A DNA stretch of 64,000 bases from Amycolatopsis bullii. GTDB lineage: Bacteria > Actinomycetota > Actinomycetes > Mycobacteriales > Pseudonocardiaceae. The translations under genes were made by a program, and so were the position numbers. The stretch is from contig NZ_BNAW01000008.1 of the NCBI RefSeq assembly GCF_014654205.1, positions 62,001 to 126,000 on the forward strand, written 5' to 3'. Positions 59,258-64,000 of the stretch are shown here, in pieces (the first letter of the stretch is position 1; each line of letters opens with the position of its first letter). The notes beneath the pieces were generated by a model. It saw only the letters and a list, made by a program, of their open reading frames with translations. It had not been told where the DNA came from and made no database searches.

Positions 59258-60444
59258 CCGCCCCGCCCCACCCGCGCGCCGCCCGGTTCGCGACCTTCAT
59301 GTTCTTCGGCCTCAACGGGTTCGCGATGGGCATGTGGGTGGTGCACATCCCGAGCATCGAGCGCGCCACGGGCATCTCGCACAGCACATTGGGCGCGCTG
59401 CTGCTGGTGCTCGGCGGCGCCGCGTTCACCGGCATGCAGGTGGCCGGCCCGCTCGTCGACCGGCTCGGGCACCGCCGGCTGGTGCCGGCCGCCGGGATCC
59501 TGCTCGGCCTGGCCGTGTGCGGGCCCGGGTTCGCGGACTCGTGGTGGACGCTGGGCCTGTCGCTGATCTTCTTCGGCTTCGGCAACGGCGCGATCGACGT
59601 CGGGATGAACTCCCACGCGGTCGTCGTCGAACGGGCCTACCCGCGCCCGATCATGGCGGCCTTCCACGCGATGTGGTCGATCGGCGGCGCGATCGCCGCG
59701 GTCATCGGCGCGGCGACGCTCGGTGCGGGCGTGGCCACCGGCGTCACGCTCACCGGCACCGGCTTGCTGTGCGTGCTGCTTTCCGTGCTGTCGGCGCGGT
59801 TCCTGATGGAGCCGTCCGACGCCCCGGCCGCCGACGCTTCCGGCGCCGCCGAGCCGGTCGTCACGCGCCGGCCCCCGCGCCGCACGGTCTGGTTGCTGGG
59901 CCTGCTGGCGCTGGCGCTGATGCTGTCGGAGGGCGTCGCGAACGACTGGGCGGCCCTGCACATGGAGAAGGTGCTCGGCACCTCGGCCTCGACGGCGGCG
60001 CTGGCCTACGGCGCGTTCGCGGTGGCGATGACGACCGGCCGGTTCCTGACCGACCGCGTCGCGGCCTGGGCGGGCCCGACGGCGATCGTCCGCTACGGCG
60101 CGACCCTGGCGGCGGTGGGCCTGACGACGGCCGCGGCGGCGCCCTGGGTGCCGCTGTCCTTGGTGGGCTGGGCGCTGTTCGGCCTGGGCCTGTCCGGCGG
60201 CGTCCCCCAGCTGTTCACCGCGGCGGGCAACCTGGACACCCGGGCCTCGGGCGCGCTGATGGCCCGCGTGGTCGGCCTCGGGTACGTCGGCCTGCTGGCC
60301 GGCCCGGCCCTGATCGGCGGGCTGACGCGGTGGATGCCGCTCAACGTGACCTTCGCGGTCCCGGTGGTGCTGTGCGTGCTGGCGGCCGTGTTCGCCGGCG
60401 TGCTGAACCCGAAGCCGGAGCCGGCGGAGCAGCCCGTCGGCTGA
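59254..60444 (+). CDS. MFS transporter
   Basis: A 396-residue major facilitator with twelve hydrophobic segments. It has the motif-A-like loop DRLGHRRLVPAAG after helix 2 and a paired, longer central loop (about 185-215, Pro/Ala-rich). The layout resembles the fucose-permease/AraJ-like group. Coupled to DeoR, so the substrate may be a sugar or related metabolite. It ends 6 nt from the convergent CDF gene. Confidence 0.88.
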   Translation: MTAPPHPRAARFATFMFFGLNGFAMGMWVVHIPSIERATGISHSTLGALLLVLGGAAFTGMQVAGPLVDRLGHRRLVPAAGILLGLAVCGPGFADSWWTLGLSLIFFGFGNGAIDVGMNSHAVVVERAYPRPIMAAFHAMWSIGGAIAAVIGAATLGAGVATGVTLTGTGLLCVLLSVLSARFLMEPSDAPAADASGAAEPVVTRRPPRRTVWLLGLLALALMLSEGVANDWAALHMEKVLGTSASTAALAYGAFAVAMTTGRFLTDRVAAWAGPTAIVRYGATLAAVGLTTAAAAPWVPLSLVGWALFGLGLSGGVPQLFTAAGNLDTRASGALMARVVGLGYVGLLAGPALIGGLTRWMPLNVTFAVPVVLCVLAAVFAGVLNPKPEPAEQPVG

Positions 60445-60450
60445 CCTCCG

Positions 60451-61431
60451 TCAGCGGTGGTGGGCGACGGTTTCGTGCGCGCGCTCCGCGCCGGTGGCCG
60501 GCTCGGTGTGGATCACCACCGCCGTCAGGCGCGGGATCGTGTGCAGCAGCCGGTGTTCCACCTCGTGGGCCAGCGCGTGGGCGGCCTCGACGGTCAGATC
60601 CGCCGCCACCGTCACCGCCAGCTCGGCCCGCAGGTGGTGCCCGATCCAGCGCATCCGCAGGTCGCGCGCGCCCAGCACGCCGTCGACGGCACGGGCCGTC
60701 CGCTCGGCCAGCTCGACCGATGCCGGGTCGACGGCGTCCAGGAGACGCCGGAACACCTCCTTCGCCGCGTCGCGCAGGACGAACAGGATCGCGACGGTGA
60801 TCAGGAGCCCGACGATCGGGTCTGCCGCGGGGAAGCCGAAGAAGACACCCGCCGCGCCGGCGACGACGGCCAGTGACGTGAAGCCGTCGGTGCGGGCGTG
60901 CAGCCCGTCGGCGACCAGGGCGGCCGAGCCGATCTCCCGGCCGATCTTGATCCGGTACCGCGCCACGAGTTCGTTGCCGGCGAACCCGATCACCCCGGCC
61001 ACCGCCACCACCCACGGGTGCGCGACCGGCCGGGGATCGAGCAGCCGCACCACCGATTCGTACCCGGCGAAGGCCGCCGAAGCCGCGACGACGAGCACGA
61101 CCACGACGCCGGCCAGGTCCTCGGCGCGGCCGAGACCGTAGGTGTAGCGGCGGGTCGCGGCGCGGCGGCCGAGCAGGAACGCGACACCGAGCGGTACGGC
61201 GGTCAGCGCGTCGGCGAAGTTGTGGATGGTGTCGCCCAGCAACGCCACCGAGCCGGTGACCAGCACGAGCACCAGCTGCGCGACGGCGGTCAGGGACAGC
61301 GCGGCGAACGACCACACGAGCGCCCGCACACCCCGCCGGCTGGTTTCGAGGGCGTGGTCGACGCGGTCGGCGCTGTCGTGGCTGTGGGGCCGCCATTTCG
61401 CATGGCCGTGACCGTGGCCGTGTCCCGTCAT
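60451..61431 (-). CDS. Cation diffusion facilitator (Zn/Ni/Co efflux)
   Basis: A 326-residue CDF transporter. It has a His-rich N-terminus ([17 protein letters not shown]), six hydrophobic segments with the helix-2 metal site in [13 protein letters not shown] (H-x-x-x-D) and the helix-5 site in [11 protein letters not shown], and a C-terminal cytoplasmic domain with several His. It exports divalent metals with proton exchange. Divergent from a KmtR-like ArsR gene across an 8-6-8 palindrome, so metal-induced. Confidence 0.92.
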   Translation of the reverse strand: MTGHGHGHGHAKWRPHSHDSADRVDHALETSRRGVRALVWSFAALSLTAVAQLVLVLVTGSVALLGDTIHNFADALTAVPLGVAFLLGRRAATRRYTYGLGRAEDLAGVVVVLVVAASAAFAGYESVVRLLDPRPVAHPWVVAVAGVIGFAGNELVARYRIKIGREIGSAALVADGLHARTDGFTSLAVVAGAAGVFFGFPAADPIVGLLITVAILFVLRDAAKEVFRRLLDAVDPASVELAERTARAVDGVLGARDLRMRWIGHHLRAELAVTVAADLTVEAAHALAHEVEHRLLHTIPRLTAVVIHTEPATGAERAHETVAHHR

Positions 61432-61441
61432 GCCCCCAGTC

Positions 61442-61463
61442 TATCTGCGCAGGCACGCAGATA
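61442..61463. promoter_or_regulatory. ArsR (KmtR-like) operator
   Basis: TATCTGCG (61442-61449), CAGGCA, CGCAGATA (61456-61463): perfect 8-6-8 palindrome between the divergent CDF and ArsR starts, 10 nt from the CDF ATG. It lies upstream of the arsR -10 box TAAGGT (61473-61478), which is 7 nt before the arsR ATG. Confidence 0.75.
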
Positions 61464-61485
61464 CGCAAGTAGTAAGGTTGTGGCC

Positions 61486-61848
61486 ATGCACGCGTCGCTG
61501 CCGGAGTTCGACATGCCCACCGAAGAGCAGGTCCACCTGGCCGCGGAGTCCTTCCGGCTGCTGGCCGACCCGACCCGCATCAAGGTGCTGTGGGCACTGC
61601 TGCAGGGCGAGTCCTCGGTGGCCTGCCTGGCCGAACTGGCCGGCGCCGCCCCGACGGCGGTCAGCCAGCACCTGGCGAAGCTGCGCCTGGCGGGCTTGGT
61701 GAAGGGCCGCCGGGAAGGCACGTTCGTCTATTACTCGGCGGCGGACAGCCACGTGCGCGGCCTCCTGGCTCAGGCCCTGCACCACGCGGAGCACGTGGAC
61801 CGCGACCTGCCTTCGGGCGAGCACGCCCACCACCCGCGGCCTAGCTGA
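61486..61848 (+). CDS. ArsR/SmtB-family metalloregulator, KmtR-like
   Basis: A 120-residue winged-helix ArsR protein ([35 protein letters not shown]). The C-terminal metal site resembles mycobacterial Kmt[16 protein letters not shown] and the tail GEHAHH, matching the His/Glu ligands of this Ni/Co sensor. There is no Cys-x-Cys of the As/Cd type. It is divergent from a CDF exporter, as expected for KmtR-type control. Its stop overlaps the convergent MerR gene by 8 bp. Confidence 0.9.
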   Translation: MHASLPEFDMPTEEQVHLAAESFRLLADPTRIKVLWALLQGESSVACLAELAGAAPTAVSQHLAKLRLAGLVKGRREGTFVYYSAADSHVRGLLAQALHHAEHVDRDLPSGEHAHHPRPS

Positions 61849-62650
61849 TCGGCTCCTGCAGTTCCGTCACCCAGCCCGCCGGATCCTCCGGGCAGTCGAG
61901 GTACACCTCCCGCTGCGGCCCGGCCGACCGGCCGCCGTGATCGGCGATCCAGCGCACCACCGCCTGCCAGGCGGGCAGGACGCCGTCGATCGCGCCGCGG
62001 TGGACCAGCGTCGCCGCCCGGGTGGGCGGGAGGTCCGCCACCGTCAGGCCGTTGAGATCGCCGCTGCCGACCGACGCCGGAAGCGCGGCGTGCACGACGA
62101 CCTCGTCCTCCGCGCGCTGCTCGTAGTAACAGGTCAGCCGTCCGGCCGGGGTGACGTCCGCCTGCGGGAGGCGGCGGCCGAGCTCCGCGCAGAGCGGGTG
62201 CACGACCGGCCCGATCGCCTCCGGCGCGAACCCGGCCGCGACGCCGGTCAGCTCCACCACCCGCATTCCGGGCAGCTCCTTGACCACGACGTCGTGGGCG
62301 GGTGGCCGGCCGTCCGCCTCGATCGTCCGCAGCCGTGCCTCGATCTGCATCAGCCGGGCCGCGCCTTCGGCGAGCGCGGCTTCCAGCTCCGCGCGCCGCA
62401 GGGCGAGCATGCCGCGCACCTGCTCGACCGTGACCTCGTCCGCCAGCAGCGTGGCCACCTGGTCGAGGGTGAACCCGAGGTCCTTCAGCGCGACGATCCG
62501 GTTGAGCCGCGCCAGCTGGCCCGCGGTGTAGCTGCGGTAGCCGGTCGCCGGGTCGACGCGCGCCGGGCGCAGCAGCCCGAGCGCGTCGTAGTGGCGCAGC
62601 ATCCGGACCGAAACCCGGCCGTGGCGCGCGAAGTCACCGATCGAGAACAC
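61841..62650 (-). CDS. MerR-family regulator with GyrI-like effector domain
   Basis: A 269-residue MerR protein. It has an N-terminal HTH (SIGDFARHGRVSVRMLRHYDALGLLRPARVDPATGYRSY), a coiled-coil dimer helix and a GyrI-like/AraC-E ligand domain (about 120-269; MRVVELTGVAAGF). This is the BmrR-like multidrug-sensing architecture. The GTG at 62650 overlaps the end of the amidase gene by 17 bp, so it is cotranscribed with it from the MerR-type promoter at 63930-63960. Confidence 0.9.
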   Translation of the reverse strand: MFSIGDFARHGRVSVRMLRHYDALGLLRPARVDPATGYRSYTAGQLARLNRIVALKDLGFTLDQVATLLADEVTVEQVRGMLALRRAELEAALAEGAARLMQIEARLRTIEADGRPPAHDVVVKELPGMRVVELTGVAAGFAPEAIGPVVHPLCAELGRRLPQADVTPAGRLTCYYEQRAEDEVVVHAALPASVGSGDLNGLTVADLPPTRAATLVHRGAIDGVLPAWQAVVRWIADHGGRSAGPQREVYLDCPEDPAGWVTELQEPIS

Positions 62651-63923
62651 GGCTCGATCCTTCCCGAGGCGGGACGAATCCGCCGACGACGTCCGCGGCG
62701 AGTTCCGCGAACGTGATCGCCGTGTCGTCTTCGTGCGCGGGCCCGACGATCTGCAGCCCGGCCTGCCGCGCGGGGGCGCTGACCGCCGGCAGCCCGGGCA
62801 GCGACGCCTGCGCGATCCAGAACACCTGGTCGTCGTAGCGCTTCCGGTCGTCGTGGGCCGGCGCCGTGGTGAACACCGTCGGGCAGAGGAAGACGTCGAC
62901 GTCGGCGAAGTAGCGGGCCCAGGCGGCGGTGAAGACGGCCCGCCGCCGCTCCTGCTTGGCGGCACCGGCGAGGTCTCGTCCTTCCTGGCTCGCGAAGAAC
63001 AGCTCCACCTGGAAGCCGAACGCCTCGGCCTGGGCGGCCAGGTCGACGTCCGCCGGACGGCCCTCGTGGATCCGCACCCCGGCGCGGGCCAGTGCGTCGA
63101 CGGCGTCCGACAGCACCGCGCCGACCTCGCCGGTCACCGGGCAGGCCGGATCGTCGAGCACGACGCCGACGCTGAAGTCCTCCAGCCGGGACCGCCGTGA
63201 CGGCCGCACCGGCCCGCCGGTGACGCGTAGGGCGAGCCGCAGGTCCGCGGCCGACCGGGCCAGGGGACCGACGGTCAAGGGGAACTCCCGGGCGAGCGAG
63301 GCGGGCGGCCCCGGCGGCTGGAACCCGCGCAGCGGCACGGTGCCCGGCGTCGGCTTGAGGCCGTGGACACCGCAGTACGCCGCCGGGATCCGGATCGACC
63401 CGGCCAGGTCGGAGCCGTATTCGAGGTACGTCAGGCCGTCGGCGAGCGCGGCCGCGGCGCCGCCGCTCGAGCCGCCCGGCGTCCGGGCGTGGTCCCTCGG
63501 GTTCAGCGTCCGCCCGTGGAGCGGGTTTTCGGTCCGGCCGAAGTCCGCGAGCAGGTGGTGCACGTTCGTCTTGCCCACGACGATCGCCCCGGCGGCCCGC
63601 AGCCGACGCACGACCGCCGCGTCCTCGTCCGCGACGCAGGCGGCGAACGCAGGCTCACCCCACGTCGTCGGCAGGCCCTGCACGGCGAAGGCGTCCTTGA
63701 CCGTCATCGGGACGCCGTGCAGCGGCCCGGCGTCGTCGCCGCGGGCCACCGCACGATCGGCCTCCGAAGCCGCCTCCAGCGCGGACTCGCGGCAGGTCGC
63801 GATGACGGCGTTGACGGTCGAGGCGTCGATGCGGGCGAAGAGCTGTTCGGTCAGGTCACGCGCCGAAAGCTCGCCGCGGCGGATGCCGTCGGCCACCTCG
63901 GTCGCGGTGCGGAAAGGCGTCAT
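62634..63923 (-). CDS. Amidase-signature-family hydrolase
   Basis: A 429-residue amidase-signature enzyme with the Lys-Ser-Ser triad: Lys in TVKDAFAVQG, Ser in TPGGSSGGAAAAL and the nucleophile Ser in GSDLAGSIRIPAA. The family hydrolyses amides; the substrate is not predictable. The gene is led by a promoter with 19-bp spacer and followed by its presumed MerR regulator. There are 6 nt between the -10 box and the ATG, suggesting a leaderless message. Confidence 0.9.
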   Translation of the reverse strand: MTPFRTATEVADGIRRGELSARDLTEQLFARIDASTVNAVIATCRESALEAASEADRAVARGDDAGPLHGVPMTVKDAFAVQGLPTTWGEPAFAACVADEDAAVVRRLRAAGAIVVGKTNVHHLLADFGRTENPLHGRTLNPRDHARTPGGSSGGAAAALADGLTYLEYGSDLAGSIRIPAAYCGVHGLKPTPGTVPLRGFQPPGPPASLAREFPLTVGPLARSAADLRLALRVTGGPVRPSRRSRLEDFSVGVVLDDPACPVTGEVGAVLSDAVDALARAGVRIHEGRPADVDLAAQAEAFGFQVELFFASQEGRDLAGAAKQERRRAVFTAAWARYFADVDVFLCPTVFTTAPAHDDRKRYDDQVFWIAQASLPGLPAVSAPARQAGLQIVGPAHEDDTAITFAELAADVVGGFVPPREGSSRVLDR

Positions 63924-63929
63924 GGGTCC

Positions 63930-63960
63930 GGGATAGGGCCTGACACGGTGTCAGGGTCAA
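63930..63960 (-). promoter_or_regulatory. MerR-type promoter with 19-bp spacer
   Basis: On the minus strand TTGACC (63955-63960), a 19-nt spacer, and TATCCC (63930-63935). The spacer contains CTGACACGGTGTCAG (63940-63954; plus-strand sequence), a perfect 7-1-7 palindrome. An over-long spacer with central palindrome is the hallmark of MerR-activated promoters. Confidence 0.82.
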
Positions 63961-64000
63961 CCGCAGCGGGTAGCCCTCCACGGTGATCGCCGCCCGAACC

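Overview
The window is very GC-rich with strong GC bias at third codon positions. Many genes start with GTG, neighbouring genes often share 4-base ATGA or GTGA stop/start overlaps, and many genes have no ribosome binding site but a TANNNT box 6-8 nt before the start codon. SpoIIE-type phosphatases, SpoIIAB-like ATPases, a DUF574-type methyltransferase, a CU044_2847 (trypco1) protein and a PknG-like kinase point to a chromosomal segment of a filamentous actinomycete, most likely Pseudonocardiaceae (Amycolatopsis-like; inferred from gene content only). I see no rRNA, tRNA, insertion sequence, CRISPR array or biosynthetic cluster.

Layout. 1-7884: a partner-switching stress module (two STAS antagonists, two GAF-PP2C phosphatases, one anti-sigma ATPase, and a very large PAS/kinase/receiver/PP2C hybrid cut by the window edge). 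7930-9533: a histidine phosphatase behind a SigB/SigF-like promoter, and NAD(P)H-hydrate dehydratase. 9611-13675: two short-chain dehydrogenases, an XRE regulator and a PhoD-like phosphatase. 13735-16083: a secreted esterase-xylanase fusion with a palindromic operator. 16159-21237: small proteins, another anti-sigma ATPase, a short Rho paralogue with an attenuator-like leader, a PrsW protease and a DUF3072 protein under a near-perfect SOS box. 21302-26863: an NlpC/P60 hydrolase with a structured leader, a copper operon (copZ, a duplicated secreted protein, copA) with a CsoR-like operator, and an M15-type peptidase. 26947-33054: an F420-type oxidoreductase, a threonine dehydratase/LysR pair, a second LysR with an EamA exporter, an NAD-binding protein and a CPBP protease. 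33061-33499: a decayed lipoprotein gene. 33504-39953: MarR/azoreductase, a response regulator, and indolepyruvate ferredoxin oxidoreductase with an Lrp regulator. 40707-46543: two copies of one palindrome (TGTCTTA-N6-TAAGACA) link a secreted Tiki/ChaN-like protein, a cyclase-ThDP enzyme operon and a GntR-ABC operon.

46668-54588 is the most unusual region: a six-gene co-directional operon of trypsin-like protease, PknG-like kinase with zinc fingers and repeats, vWA/zinc-ribbon protein, four-TM protein, family-1 solute-binding lipoprotein and trypco1 protein. It resembles the mycobacterial pknG-glnX-glnH nutrient-sensing operon, but has a sugar-type binding protein, a protease and a vWA adaptor. 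A perfect 26-bp palindrome lies in frame inside the kinase gene.

54593-64000: a DUF574-type methyltransferase, a sugar isomerase/oxidoreductase pair behind a 10-6-10 palindrome, TetR, a DeoR-MFS pair, a KmtR-like ArsR divergent from a cation diffusion facilitator, and an amidase-MerR operon with a 19-bp-spacer MerR-type promoter.
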